Source: Azospirillum brasilense
GTDB lineage: Bacteria > Pseudomonadota > Alphaproteobacteria > Azospirillales > Azospirillaceae
Reading direction: 5' to 3'
DNA: 64,000 nucleotides
Assembly: GCF_022023855.1 (NCBI RefSeq)
Contig: NZ_CP059449.1
Location: 186,001 to 250,000 of the forward strand
Part shown: positions 17,826-25,807 of the stretch, piece by piece
Numbering within the stretch: position 1 is the stretch's first letter
How the letters are laid out: each line of letters begins with the position of its first letter
The notes under the pieces: generated by a model
Told to the model about the DNA's origin: nothing
The model's database searches: none
The model's input: only the letters and a program-made list of their open reading frames with translations
Position numbers and translations under genes: made by a program

Positions 17826-19313
17826 ATGCCCTTTAAAACCTTTCTAAGGTCGGCCGACACGGAAGCGACGGAAATAACTAGTGCATTAGATAAATCTAAT
17901 GGCGTGATCACATTTGACACATTTGGCAACATATTGTCGGCAAATGATCAATTTCTCCGATGCATGGGATACAGCCTTGAGGAGATCAAAGGGAAGCATC
18001 ACCGGATATTCGTCGACCCGAACCTTCATGACAGCCTGGATTACAAGAATTTCTGGGAGTGTCTGCGTCGCGGTGAGTTCCAGTCCTCCCTCTACAAACG
18101 CATCGGCAAGGGCGGGCGGGAAGTCTGGATCGAAGCCTCCTACAACCCGATCAAGAACCGCCAGGGCGTTACCCACAAGGTGGTCAAGGTCTGCACCGAC
18201 GTCACCGAACGCCATCTGGAACACATTGATCTGCGCGGCAAGGCGGAGGCCATCTCCAAGTCCCAGGCGGTGATTGAATTCACCCCCGACGGCACCGTCA
18301 TCACCGCCAACGAGAATTTCCTGTCCCTGCTCGGCTACACGCTGCGAGAGATCGAAGGGCGCCATCACAGCACCTTCGTCGATCCGGCGGAGCACGGTAG
18401 CGCGGACTACCGGGCCTTCTGGGAGAGCCTGCGGCAGGGCCGTTTCCAGGCCGCCCAGTACAAGCGGATCGGCAAGGGCGGCCGCGTGGTGTGGATTCAG
18501 GCTTCCTACAACCCGGTGTTCGACACCAGCAACCGGCTGTCCAAGATCGTCAAGTTCGCCACCGACATCACCCAGCAGGTCGAACTTCTGGACCAGTTGA
18601 AGTCCCTGATCGACAATAACTTCACCGAGATCGATACCGCGCTCTCCGCCGCCGGCCGGCAGGCCGAGGACGCCGCCCGGCGGTCGGGCGCGACCCAGGG
18701 CACCGTCCAGACCGTCGCCGCCAGCGCCGAGGAACTCGCCGCGTCGGCCCGGGAGATCGCCGACAGCATGATCCGCTCCCGTCAGGCGGCGAGCACGGCG
18801 ATGGACGAGACGGGGAACGCCGACCGGGCGGCGGCGCGGCTGACGGAGGTCGCCAAGGCGATGGGCGGCATCGTCGATCTGATCAGCTCGATCGCCAGCC
18901 AGATCAACCTGCTGGCGCTCAACGCCACCATCGAGGCGGCGCGGGCTGGCGAGGCCGGGCGTGGCTTCGCGGTCGTCGCCAACGAGGTCAAGAATCTTGC
19001 CAACCAGTCGGCCAACGCGACCGCCCAGATCTCCAAGGAGATCGAAGGCATGCAGGCCGTCTCGTCCGACGTGGTCGCGTCGCTGGGCAACATCCGTCAG
19101 GCCACCAGCAACCTGATGGAATTCGTCACCGTCTCCGCCGGGGCGGTGGAGGAGCAGAGCGCGGTGACCGGCGACATGTCCACCAACATGCAGAACGCGT
19201 CGGCCTCGGTCAGCGCCGTCGACCACAACATCGGCGCCATCAACTCCGCGATCACCCAGATCGCCTCGGCGGTCTCGGAGACCAAGGAAGCCGCCAAGGT
19301 GCTGGCCCGTTGA
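17826..19313 (+). CDS. aerC: soluble PAS-PAS methyl-accepting chemotaxis protein (AerC-like)
   Basis: 495 residues from the ATG at 17826 (AAGGA upstream). It has two PAS domains (about 15-135 and 140-260), each ending in the T-D-x-T PAC motif and each with the F-W-E-C/S-L tryptophan found in FAD-binding Aer-type PAS domains. A cytoplasmic MCP signalling domain follows, with the hairpin tip around [17 protein letters not shown]. There is no signal, membrane or HAMP segment, so it is cytosolic. AerC of A. brasilense is such a protein, acting in aerotaxis under nitrogen-fixing conditions. Its place directly before nifE supports the identity. Confidence 0.85.
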   Translation: MPFKTFLRSADTEATEITSALDKSNGVITFDTFGNILSANDQFLRCMGYSLEEIKGKHHRIFVDPNLHDSLDYKNFWECLRRGEFQSSLYKRIGKGGREVWIEASYNPIKNRQGVTHKVVKVCTDVTERHLEHIDLRGKAEAISKSQAVIEFTPDGTVITANENFLSLLGYTLREIEGRHHSTFVDPAEHGSADYRAFWESLRQGRFQAAQYKRIGKGGRVVWIQASYNPVFDTSNRLSKIVKFATDITQQVELLDQLKSLIDNNFTEIDTALSAAGRQAEDAARRSGATQGTVQTVAASAEELAASAREIADSMIRSRQAASTAMDETGNADRAAARLTEVAKAMGGIVDLISSIASQINLLALNATIEAARAGEAGRGFAVVANEVKNLANQSANATAQISKEIEGMQAVSSDVVASLGNIRQATSNLMEFVTVSAGAVEEQSAVTGDMSTNMQNASASVSAVDHNIGAINSAITQIASAVSETKEAAKVLAR

Positions 19314-19350
19314 AGGCACGCGCCATGCGCGGCCGGCCATCGCCCCGGGC

Positions 19351-19393
19351 TGTGCGATACCCGACAAAGTCCGCGATTGTCGGGTATCGCACA
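19351..19393 (+). promoter_or_regulatory. paired, inverted NifA upstream activator sites (nifE)
   Basis: TGTGCGATACCCGACA (19351-19366) and TGTCGGGTATCGCACA (19378-19393) each fit TGT-N10-ACA and are exact reverse complements, separated by 11 bases. They lie about 45-90 bp before the nifE -24 element and 37 bases after aerC. The RNA would form a 16-bp hairpin, so the same DNA may also end aerC transcription. Confidence 0.88.
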
Positions 19394-19438
19394 CGAGGCC
19401 ACTCACACTAAATTATTGAATATAAACAATTCGCCGTC

Positions 19439-19454
19439 TGGCACACCTCCTGCA
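19439..19454 (+). promoter_or_regulatory. sigma-54 promoter of the nifENX operon
   Basis: TGGCACA-CCTC-CTGCA with correctly spaced GG and GC. It lies 49 bases before the nifE ATG. An IHF-like site on the opposite strand (TAA-N4-TTGAAT, 19409-19421, one mismatch) stands between it and the NifA sites. Confidence 0.9.
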
Positions 19455-19502
19455 TATGACTGATCCACAGGCGCCGATGTCGGCCAATGGCGGGAGAAGG
19501 TC

Positions 19503-20906
19503 ATGCTCCAGGAAAAGCTCCAGGACGTCTTCAACGAGCCGGGTTGCTCCACCAACCAAGCCAAGTCGGAGAAGGAGCGGAAGAAGGGTTGCTCCAAGGC
19601 TCTGAAGCCGGGAGCCGCCGCCGGAGGCTGCGCCTATGACGGCGCGATGATCGCGCTCCAGCCGATCGCTGACGCCGCCCACCTTGTGCACGGGCCGATC
19701 GCCTGCCTCGGCAATTCCTGGGACAATCGCGGCACCAAATCGTCGGGCTCGCAGCTCTACCGCACCGGCTTCACCACGGACATGTCGGAACTCGACATCA
19801 TCCACGGCGGCGAGAAGAAGCTCTACAAGGCGATCAAGGAGATCGTGCAGCAGTACGATCCGCCGGCGGTCTTCGTCTACCAGACCTGCGTTCCCGCCAT
19901 GATCGGCGATGACATCGAGGCGGTCTGCAAGTTCGCAGCAAAGAAGCTGGGCAAACCGGTGATCCCGGTGATGGCGCCGGGCTTCGTCGGGTCGAAGAAC
20001 CTGGGCAACAAGCTGGCCGGCGAGACTCTGCTCGACCACGTCATCGGCACCGTGGAGCCGGAGGTCACGACCCCGACCGACATCTGCATCGTCGGCGAAT
20101 ACAATCTGGCCGGTGAGCTGTGGCTGGTGAAGCCGCTGCTCGACGAGATCGGCATCCGCATCCTGTCCTGCATCTCCGGCGACGGGCGCTACAACGAGGT
20201 GGCGCAGGCCCACCGGGCGCGGCTGACCATGGTGGTCTGCTCGCAGGCGCTGGTGAATGTCGGGCGCAAGATGCAGGAGCGCTGGGGCATCCCCTATTTC
20301 GAAGGCTCCTTCTACGGCGTGTCGGACATGTCGGACACGCTGCGCACCATGGCCCGCATGCTGGTGGAGCGCGGCGCCGACAAGGCCATCATCGACCGCA
20401 CCGAGGGTGTCATCGCCCGCGAGGAAAGCCGCGTCTGGCGGCGCCTGGAGCCTTACAAACCGCGCTTCGACGGCAAGCGCGTCCTGCTGTTCACCGGCGG
20501 CGTGAAGAGCTGGTCGATGGTCACCGCGCTGGAAGGCGCCGGGCTGACCATCGTCGGCACCTCCACCAAGAAGTCCACCAAGGAGGACAAGGAGCGCATC
20601 AAGAAGATGAAGGGGGAGGAGTTCCACCAGTGGGACGACCTGAAGCCCCGCGACATCTACCGGATGCTGCGCGACAGCGAGGCCGACATCATGATGTCCG
20701 GCGGCCGGTCGCAGTTCATCGCGCTGAAGGCCAAGGTGCCGTGGCTCGACCTGAACCAGGAACGCCACACCCCCTACGCGGGCTATGACGGCATCGTCAA
20801 CCTGTGTGAGGAAATCGACAAGACCCTGTCCAACCCGATCTGGCGGCAAGTGCGTCTGGCCGCTCCCTGGGATGCCAGACCGGATGCCAAGCCGGTGGGA
20901 GCGTAA
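19503..20906 (+). CDS. nifE: nitrogenase FeMo-cofactor scaffold NifE
   Basis: 467 residues. NifE pairs with NifN in the E2N2 scaffold on which the NifB cluster becomes FeMo-cofactor. Alpha-chain-like cysteines appear in G-G-C-A-Y-D-G near residue 40, I-A-C-L-G-N-S near 65 and Q-T-C-V-P-A near 128. The S-K-K-G-C-S-K-A-L-K-P-G-A-A lead-in is typical. The histidine of NifD that binds cofactor is replaced in this family. GGAGAAGG precedes the ATG. First gene of a seven-gene operon. Confidence 0.98.
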   Translation: MLQEKLQDVFNEPGCSTNQAKSEKERKKGCSKALKPGAAAGGCAYDGAMIALQPIADAAHLVHGPIACLGNSWDNRGTKSSGSQLYRTGFTTDMSELDIIHGGEKKLYKAIKEIVQQYDPPAVFVYQTCVPAMIGDDIEAVCKFAAKKLGKPVIPVMAPGFVGSKNLGNKLAGETLLDHVIGTVEPEVTTPTDICIVGEYNLAGELWLVKPLLDEIGIRILSCISGDGRYNEVAQAHRARLTMVVCSQALVNVGRKMQERWGIPYFEGSFYGVSDMSDTLRTMARMLVERGADKAIIDRTEGVIAREESRVWRRLEPYKPRFDGKRVLLFTGGVKSWSMVTALEGAGLTIVGTSTKKSTKEDKERIKKMKGEEFHQWDDLKPRDIYRMLRDSEADIMMSGGRSQFIALKAKVPWLDLNQERHTPYAGYDGIVNLCEEIDKTLSNPIWRQVRLAAPWDARPDAKPVGA

Positions 20907-20911
20907 CCGCC

Positions 20912-22312
20912 ATGGGCAACATCCAGCGCTTCCCCCACTCCGCCAAGGCGGCCTCCACCAACCCGCTGAAGATGAGCCAGCCGCTGGGCGCGGCGCTCGC
21001 CTTCCTCGGCGTGGACCGCTGCATGCCGCTGTTCCACGGCAGCCAGGGCTGCACCGCCTTCGGGCTGGTCCTGCTGGTCCGCCATTTCCGCGAGGCCATC
21101 CCGCTCCAGACCACGGCGATGGACCAGGTCTCCACCATCCTCGGCGGCTACGAGAATCTGGAGCAGGCCGTCCGCACCATCCACGAGCGCAACGCGCCCG
21201 CCCTGATCGGCGTCGCCACCACCGGCGTGACCGAGACCAAGGGCGAGGACATGGCCGGGCAGTATTCGCTGTTCCGCCAGCGCAACCCCGCCCTGGCCGG
21301 CCTGAAGCTGGTCTTCGCCAACACCCCGGATTTCTCCGGCGGCTTTGAGGACGGCTTCTCCGCCGCGGTGACCGGCATCGTCGAGGAGGTGGTCCAGCCG
21401 TCCGACAAGACGGTGAAGGGCCAGATCAATGTGCTGGCCGGCTGCCACCTGTCGCCGGGCGACGTGGAGGAACTGCGCGACATCATCGAGAGCTTCGGCC
21501 TGTCGCCGATCTTCCTGCCCGACCTGTCGCTGTCCATGTCGGGCCGCCAGCCGGACGACTTCACGGCGACCTCGCTGGGCGGCGTGACGGTGGAGCAGAT
21601 TGCCGCCATGGGCGCGTCGGAGGCCACGCTGGTGATCGGCGAGCATATGCGCGTCGCCGCCGCGGCGCTGGAGCTGAAGACCGACGTGCGCAGCCTCTTC
21701 TTCGACCGGCTGACCGGGCTGGAGGCGTCGGACCGCCTCGTCCGCACCCTGTCGGAGCTGTCGGGCCGCCCGGTTCCGGCGAAGCTGCGCCGCCAGCGCG
21801 AGACGCTGGTCGACGGCATGCTGGACGGGCATTTCTTCTACAGCCGCAAGCGGATCGCCGTGGCGCTGGAACCGGACCTGCTCTACGCCGTCACCAGCTT
21901 CCTGGCGGACATGGGGGCGGAGGTGATCGCCGCCGTCTCCCCCACCCAGACCGCCGTCCTGGAGAAGCTGAAGGCCGCGACGGTGATGGTCGGCGACCAT
22001 TCCGACGTGGAGACGCTGGCCCGCGACGCCGACCTGATCGTGTCGAACTCGCACGGGCGGCAGGGGGCCGCACGGATCGGCGTGCCGCTGCACCGCATGG
22101 GGCTTCCCATGTTCGACCGGCTGGGCGCCGGGCTGAAGGTCCATGTCGGCTACCGCGGCACGCGCGAGCTTCTGTTCGAGATCGGCAACCTGTTCCTGTC
22201 CCGCGAGATGGACCACGACGAGCACGGCCATGCTCACGGTCATCGTCATGGGGACGGGCATGAACACGGCCAGCACTGCGGGAGCGGATCATGCGGATGC
22301 AGCGCCGGCTGA
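20912..22312 (+). CDS. nifN: nitrogenase FeMo-cofactor scaffold NifN with a His-rich tail
   Basis: 466 residues, 5 bases after nifE. Beta-type partner of NifE: K-A-A-S-T-N-P-L-K-M-S-Q-P near residue 10, and G-S-Q-G-C-T-A-F near 45 with the cysteine. The normal fold ends near residue 432. The last 34 residues, about 22210-22312, are an extension containing nine histidines and three cysteines, ending C-G-S-G-S-C-G-C. This looks like a metal-binding tail, perhaps for delivering or storing a metal, which is inference. The 3' end overlaps nifX by 22 bases. Confidence 0.97.
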   Translation: MGNIQRFPHSAKAASTNPLKMSQPLGAALAFLGVDRCMPLFHGSQGCTAFGLVLLVRHFREAIPLQTTAMDQVSTILGGYENLEQAVRTIHERNAPALIGVATTGVTETKGEDMAGQYSLFRQRNPALAGLKLVFANTPDFSGGFEDGFSAAVTGIVEEVVQPSDKTVKGQINVLAGCHLSPGDVEELRDIIESFGLSPIFLPDLSLSMSGRQPDDFTATSLGGVTVEQIAAMGASEATLVIGEHMRVAAAALELKTDVRSLFFDRLTGLEASDRLVRTLSELSGRPVPAKLRRQRETLVDGMLDGHFFYSRKRIAVALEPDLLYAVTSFLADMGAEVIAAVSPTQTAVLEKLKAATVMVGDHSDVETLARDADLIVSNSHGRQGAARIGVPLHRMGLPMFDRLGAGLKVHVGYRGTRELLFEIGNLFLSREMDHDEHGHAHGHRHGDGHEHGQHCGSGSCGCSAG

Positions 22313-22761
22313 GTGTGGTGGGCCAGGCCGAGGAGGGCCGGCCCCGCAAAGGAGGTTCCATGAAGGTCGCTTTCTGCACCCAGGACATGCAGCACGTCGA
22401 TGCGCATTTCGGGTGGGCCAAGAACATCGTGGTCTACGAGGTGGACAAGGCCGGCTACACGATGGTCGAGACCTGCCAGTTCGGCGGTTCGATGTTCGAG
22501 GACGGCAACGAGGACAAGCTGATCCCGAAGCTCGACGCGCTGGCCGACTGCGCCATCGTCTACCTGTCGGCCATCGGCGCCTCCGCCGCCGCCCGCGTGG
22601 TGGCGAAGAAGATCCACCCCGTGAAGGTGGAGGCCACGGAGACCATCACCGCGCTGCTCGACCGTCTGGTCGAAACCATCAACGGCAACCCGCCGCCCTG
22701 GCTGCGCAAGGCCCTGAACGCCGGCCAGCCGCAGGAGCTGGCCTTCGACGAGGAGGATTGA
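22291..22761 (+). CDS. nifX: NifX, FeMo-cofactor precursor carrier
   Basis: 156 residues from the ATG at 22291, inside the nifN end (GGGAG upstream); an ATG at 22297 is equally usable, and one at 22360 would remove the R-R-L-S-V-V-G leader found in other NifX proteins. Core: [18 protein letters not shown] near residue 26 and D-C-A-I-V-Y near 86. NifX binds the NifB cluster and VK-cluster and shuttles them to NifEN (established). Confidence 0.95.
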   Translation: MRMQRRLSVVGQAEEGRPRKGGSMKVAFCTQDMQHVDAHFGWAKNIVVYEVDKAGYTMVETCQFGGSMFEDGNEDKLIPKLDALADCAIVYLSAIGASAAARVVAKKIHPVKVEATETITALLDRLVETINGNPPPWLRKALNAGQPQELAFDEED

Positions 22762-22765
22762 GAGC

Positions 22766-23230
22766 ATGACCGACACCACCGTGGCCGCCGGGAGCGATCT
22801 CGCCGAGGCCTTCCTGAAGACCCTGGTCATGCTGTTCCGCGCCGAAGACAGCTATGGCGCCTGGGAAGGCAAGAGCGACGAGACGATCCTCGCCCCCTTC
22901 ATCCTCGACAAGGAGGCCCGCGCCGCCATTCCGATCATGGGCGACCCGGACCCCGACACGCTGTGGCGGCTGGAGCTGTTCTACAAGGCCGTCGGCATCA
23001 CGGTCGAGAAGCAGACCGGCCACATCGCCTCACCCATCATGAAGATGAGCCACGAGGGCTTCGGCCGCATGGTGCTGACCACCGGCCGGCTGGTCGTGGT
23101 GTCGAAGCATCTGCGCGACGTCCACCGCTTCGGCTTCCCGTCGCTGGAGAAGCTGGCCGCCGACGGCGCCAAGATCGTCGAGGAGGCCGTGGCGCTGATC
23201 CGCAAATATCCCGACGTCGCCGATCTGTGA
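22766..23230 (+). CDS. NifX-associated protein (DUF269 family)
   Basis: 154 residues, 4 bases after nifX. The family accompanies nifX in many diazotrophs; its function is not well defined. Visible landmarks are [15 protein letters not shown] near residue 25, I-P-I-M-G-D-P-D-P near 55, and S-H-E-G-F-G-R near 93. No metal-binding cysteine pattern. Co-transcribed from the nifE promoter by position. Confidence 0.92.
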   Translation: MTDTTVAAGSDLAEAFLKTLVMLFRAEDSYGAWEGKSDETILAPFILDKEARAAIPIMGDPDPDTLWRLELFYKAVGITVEKQTGHIASPIMKMSHEGFGRMVLTTGRLVVVSKHLRDVHRFGFPSLEKLAADGAKIVEEAVALIRKYPDVADL

Positions 23231-23240
23231 GGATTCCACC

Positions 23241-23447
23241 ATGTCCGACATCGACGCCCTGAAGGACGAGGTCAAGAAGCTCAACGCCCGCGCGACCCAG
23301 AAGAAGATGGACCTGCACGACCTGTCGGAGGAGCTGCCGCAGAACTGGCAGTCGATCCTCCAGGTCGCCCAGGAGACCTACGACGCCTACAAGACCCTGA
23401 CCGAGAAGCGCGCCGAGCTGAAGGCGCTGGAGAAGGCGTCCGCCTGA
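23241..23447 (+). CDS. CCE_0567-family small protein (DUF683)
   Basis: 68 residues, 10 bases after the DUF269 gene. It is a two-helix coiled-coil protein (D-E-V-K-K-L-N-A-R-A, H-D-L-S-E-E-L-P, then Y-K-T-L-T-E-K-R-A-E-L). The family is nif-linked and a cyanobacterial member binds metal in its crystal structure. GAGG precedes the ATG. Confidence 0.9.
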   Translation: MSDIDALKDEVKKLNARATQKKMDLHDLSEELPQNWQSILQVAQETYDAYKTLTEKRAELKALEKASA

Positions 23448-23455
23448 GCGGCCTT

Positions 23456-23562
23456 GCCCCCTCCCCGGCCCTCCCCCGCTTCGCAGGGGAGGGAGATGTT
23501 CGCAAAGCGGCGGCAGTCCCCTCCCCTGCGAAGCGGGGGAGGGTTTAGGGAGGGGGCAACGG
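23456..23562 (+). repeat. GC-rich intergenic palindrome (copy 3)
   Basis: Contains CCTCCCCCGCTTCGCAGGGGAGGG and the inverse CCCCTCCCCTGCGAAGCGGGGGAGGG separated by about 32 bases, ending in TTAGGGAGGGGGC. It is nearly identical to the block at 28069-28162, with only the spacer differing. It lies between the DUF683 gene and fdxB in the same operon. Confidence 0.8.
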
Positions 23563-23621
23563 CAGCGCCGCGCACCCCCCATCAAACAACCCCCACACCA
23601 AGCCCGATTGAGGAGCAGACG

Positions 23622-23915
23622 ATGGCTGAGTTCGTGACCGGCACCACCCGCGGCGGCGCCGCCTGGACGCCGAAATTCGTGGAAAGCGTCGACCAAAAGA
23701 TGTGCATCGGCTGCGGCCGCTGCTTCAAGGTCTGCGGCCGCGACGTGCTGGAGCTGATCGGCATCACCGAGGACGGCGACATCGTCGACGCCTTCGACGA
23801 CGAGGCCGAGAAGAAGGTCATGAGCGTCAAGAACGCCGGCAACTGCATCGGCTGCGAGAGCTGCGGCAAGGTCTGCTCCAAGAACTGCATCACCCACTTG
23901 CCCCAGGCGGCCTGA
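23622..23915 (+). CDS. fdxB: nif-specific ferredoxin III
   Basis: 97 residues from the ATG at 23622 (AGGAG 6 bases upstream). It binds two 4Fe-4S clusters: [11 protein letters not shown] near residue 28 and [15 protein letters not shown] near 74, with the long insert between them that marks FdxB. It probably passes electrons to nitrogenase reductase or to cofactor-assembly enzymes. The stop lies inside a 16-bp sequence repeated 30 bases downstream. Confidence 0.95.
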   Translation: MAEFVTGTTRGGAAWTPKFVESVDQKMCIGCGRCFKVCGRDVLELIGITEDGDIVDAFDDEAEKKVMSVKNAGNCIGCESCGKVCSKNCITHLPQAA

Positions 23916-23973
23916 CGGCCGCCGAGTTGGTCTGAGACGGCCTGACGGCCGCCCGCACCCGGAGGAGGACGCC

Positions 23974-24564
23974 ATGGGCATCCTGCACGCCGCCCCGCCG
24001 GGGGTGGGCGACACCACGCGGCTGTACCGTTGGCTGACCGACCGCCAGGGACGCTGCAACGTCTTCGACGCGCATCTGTTCGCCTGCATCCTGTCCCGCC
24101 GCTGGTCGGCGGGTCCGGGCGCGTTGGGTCTCGACGACCGGGCGCTCGGCCAGCTTCTCGACCGCTATTTCCCCGGCGCCTTCGCGGCCGGCTTGCCGGT
24201 TCCCGACAGCTCGCCCACCCCCTTGCCGCCGCTTCTCCGGAGCGAGGCGGACGACATCGCCGCCCTCCTGCTCGCCCACCGCTCGCTGGGCATCGAGGAG
24301 GAGGAATGGCTCGCCGCCATCGTGGCACGGGCCATGCTGGACGAGGGCGAGCTGTGGCGGGATCTCGGGCTGGCCGGCCCGAGCCACCTCGCGGCGCTGA
24401 TGGAGCGCCATTTCGACTCGCTGGCCCTGCTGAACGCCACCGGCACCCGCTGGAAGGCTTTTCTCTACCGCTTCCTCTGCGCGCGGGACGGGCTGATCCC
24501 CTGCGGCGCCCCGGTCTGCCGCGATTGCGGCGCGGAGGCCGTGTGCTTCGGGTCGGGTGACTGA
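23974..24564 (+). CDS. nifQ: NifQ, molybdenum donor for FeMo-cofactor
   Basis: 196 residues. NifQ carries a Mo-Fe-S cluster and supplies Mo to NifEN/NifH. The diagnostic C-terminal C-X4-C-X2-C-X5-C (C-G-A-P-V-C-R-D-C-G-A-E-A-V-C) sits at about residues 176-191. The W-K-A-F-L-Y-R-F motif precedes it. GGAGGAGG lies 5 bases before the ATG. Last gene of the nifE operon. Confidence 0.95.
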   Translation: MGILHAAPPGVGDTTRLYRWLTDRQGRCNVFDAHLFACILSRRWSAGPGALGLDDRALGQLLDRYFPGAFAAGLPVPDSSPTPLPPLLRSEADDIAALLLAHRSLGIEEEEWLAAIVARAMLDEGELWRDLGLAGPSHLAALMERHFDSLALLNATGTRWKAFLYRFLCARDGLIPCGAPVCRDCGAEAVCFGSGD

Positions 24565-24598
24565 CGGAGCCAAACCGTCAATCACCCCTCTTCCCAAG

Positions 24599-25096
24599 TC
24601 ATTCCTCCCCCAGGCCCTTCGCGAGCGCGGCGATGACGCCATAGCCCACCTGATCCTGCGGGTCGATCTCCGCCAGCTTGGTGAGGATCGCCCTCGCCTC
24701 CTCCACCCGCCCGCTGCGCAGGCTGATGAAGCCCAGCGCCTTCAGGGTGAAGAGGGTGAAGCGCGGCGGCCCTTCCTTCGCCCAATCGGTGCTGTCCGCG
24801 CGCAGGCTCCGCCAGTCGCCGGCATAGCCGCCCTCGCGCGCCGCCGCGTCCAGCCCGATCGTCGCCACCCGCTCCGCGTCCGCGAAGCGCTTGCGGTTGA
24901 AGTAGAATTTGTAGAGCGCGTAGAAGACCGGCAGGACGCGCGGCCCCATCCGGTGGGCCTCCCACAGCAGGGCCTCGCAGGCCGCGGCGTCGGGGCGGGC
25001 CTTCACCGCCTCCTGCAGCTTCTCGTCGATGTGCTCGGGCACCTCGCCGAAGGCCATGCGCCCGTTGGACATCCGCAGTTCGACCGGACGCTCCAT
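24599..25096 (-). CDS. TPR-like protein of unknown function in the nif cluster
   Basis: 165 residues from the ATG at 25096 (AAGGGG 7 bases upstream). Helical repeats resemble tetratricopeptides: F-Y-A-L-Y-K-F-Y-F-N-R-K-R-F-A-D-A-E-R near residue 60, and G-F-I-S-L-R-S-G-R-V-E-E-A-R-A-I-L near 125. The N-terminus has the short beta segment R-M-S-N-G-R-M-A-F. It is the only minus-strand gene between nifQ and iscA, converging on nifQ (34-base gap). Similar TPR proteins are seen in other nif regions, but its job is unknown. Confidence 0.8.
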   Translation of the reverse strand: MERPVELRMSNGRMAFGEVPEHIDEKLQEAVKARPDAAACEALLWEAHRMGPRVLPVFYALYKFYFNRKRFADAERVATIGLDAAAREGGYAGDWRSLRADSTDWAKEGPPRFTLFTLKALGFISLRSGRVEEARAILTKLAEIDPQDQVGYGVIAALAKGLGEE

Positions 25097-25212
25097 CGCC
25101 CGTCCCCTTCCGTTGTTTCGCGAAACCGTGCGCCCGACCGACAATTCTGTATGGACCGCATGCGGGCTTCACAAAAGCCCCTAATAAAATTATGCGTCCT
25201 TTCGTCGCAGGA

Positions 25213-25228
25213 TGTCGCAAAGCCGACA
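25213..25228 (+). promoter_or_regulatory. NifA upstream activator site (iscA-nifUSV)
   Basis: TGTCGCAAAGCCGACA fits TGT-N10-ACA and lies 77 bases before the -24 element. A nearby CCGACAATTGTCGG palindrome (about 25238-25252) is not a full NifA site. Confidence 0.85.
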
Positions 25229-25289
25229 TGGTCCCGACCCGACAATTGTCGGGAAAACACCAGCCCCCCGACCTGACAATCCATCAAAA

Positions 25290-25303
25290 TCAATGACTTA
25301 AAA
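25290..25303 (+). promoter_or_regulatory. IHF-binding site candidate
   Basis: AATCAATGACTTA (starting at 25288) matches WATCAA-N4-TTR exactly. The 14-mer TCAATGACTTAAAA is shared with the nifH promoter. Confidence 0.6.
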
Positions 25304-25305
25304 TT

Positions 25306-25321
25306 TGGCACGCCGCTTGCT
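25306..25321 (+). promoter_or_regulatory. sigma-54 promoter of iscA-nifU-nifS-nifV-cysE-nifW
   Basis: TGGCACG-CCGC-TTGCT is a perfect -24/-12 core, identical over 16 bases to the fixA promoter. It lies 57 bases before the iscA start. Confidence 0.95.
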
Positions 25322-25377
25322 GATCCTATGACCAGGAACGGTCGGCATGCCCGACGGAGCATTTGGAGGCGGCAGAC

Positions 25378-25758
25378 ATGGTGACCCTGACGGATGCGGC
25401 GGTGAACACCCTGGAACGCGTGCTGGCGAAGTCCGGCGGCGCCGCGGCCGGCCTGCGCATCGCGGTGGCCGACGGCGGCTGCGCCGGCATGAAGTACCAG
25501 ATGGGGCTGGAGGCCACGGCGGGCGACGAAGACGCCGTGCTGACCTTCGGCCTGGTGACGATCTTCGTCGACCCGACCAGCCAGCCCTTCCTGACCGGCG
25601 TGGTGGTCGACTTCGTCGAAGGGGTCGAGGGCGCGGGCTTCAAGTTCGACAACCCGAACGCGACGGGCAGCTGCGGCTGCGGCAAGTCCTTCTCGGCGGG
25701 TCCGGGAGGCAGCTGCTCCTCCACGCCGTCGGCCGGCGGCTGCGGCACCGCCCACTAA
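25378..25758 (+). CDS. nif-linked A-type Fe-S carrier (IscA/HesB family)
   Basis: 126 residues from the ATG at 25378 (GGAGG 9 bases upstream). Conserved cysteines are in G-G-C-A-G-M-K-Y near residue 35 and C-G-C-G near 100, the IscA cluster ligands. A glycine/serine-rich tail with two extra cysteines (S-C-S-S..G-G-C-G) extends past the usual end. It carries or repairs Fe-S clusters for nitrogenase proteins. It lies 50 bases upstream of nifU. Confidence 0.92.
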   Translation: MVTLTDAAVNTLERVLAKSGGAAAGLRIAVADGGCAGMKYQMGLEATAGDEDAVLTFGLVTIFVDPTSQPFLTGVVVDFVEGVEGAGFKFDNPNATGSCGCGKSFSAGPGGSCSSTPSAGGCGTAH

Positions 25759-25807
25759 CCCCGAACACTCTCCCCCCACCCGATAACGTCGGGAAAGGCA
25801 AGGCGTC

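Noticed and set aside
25246..25261. A second NifA site before iscA (TGTCGGGAAAACACC)
   Set aside because: The ACA is not at N10 spacing; only the site at 25213-25228 fits.
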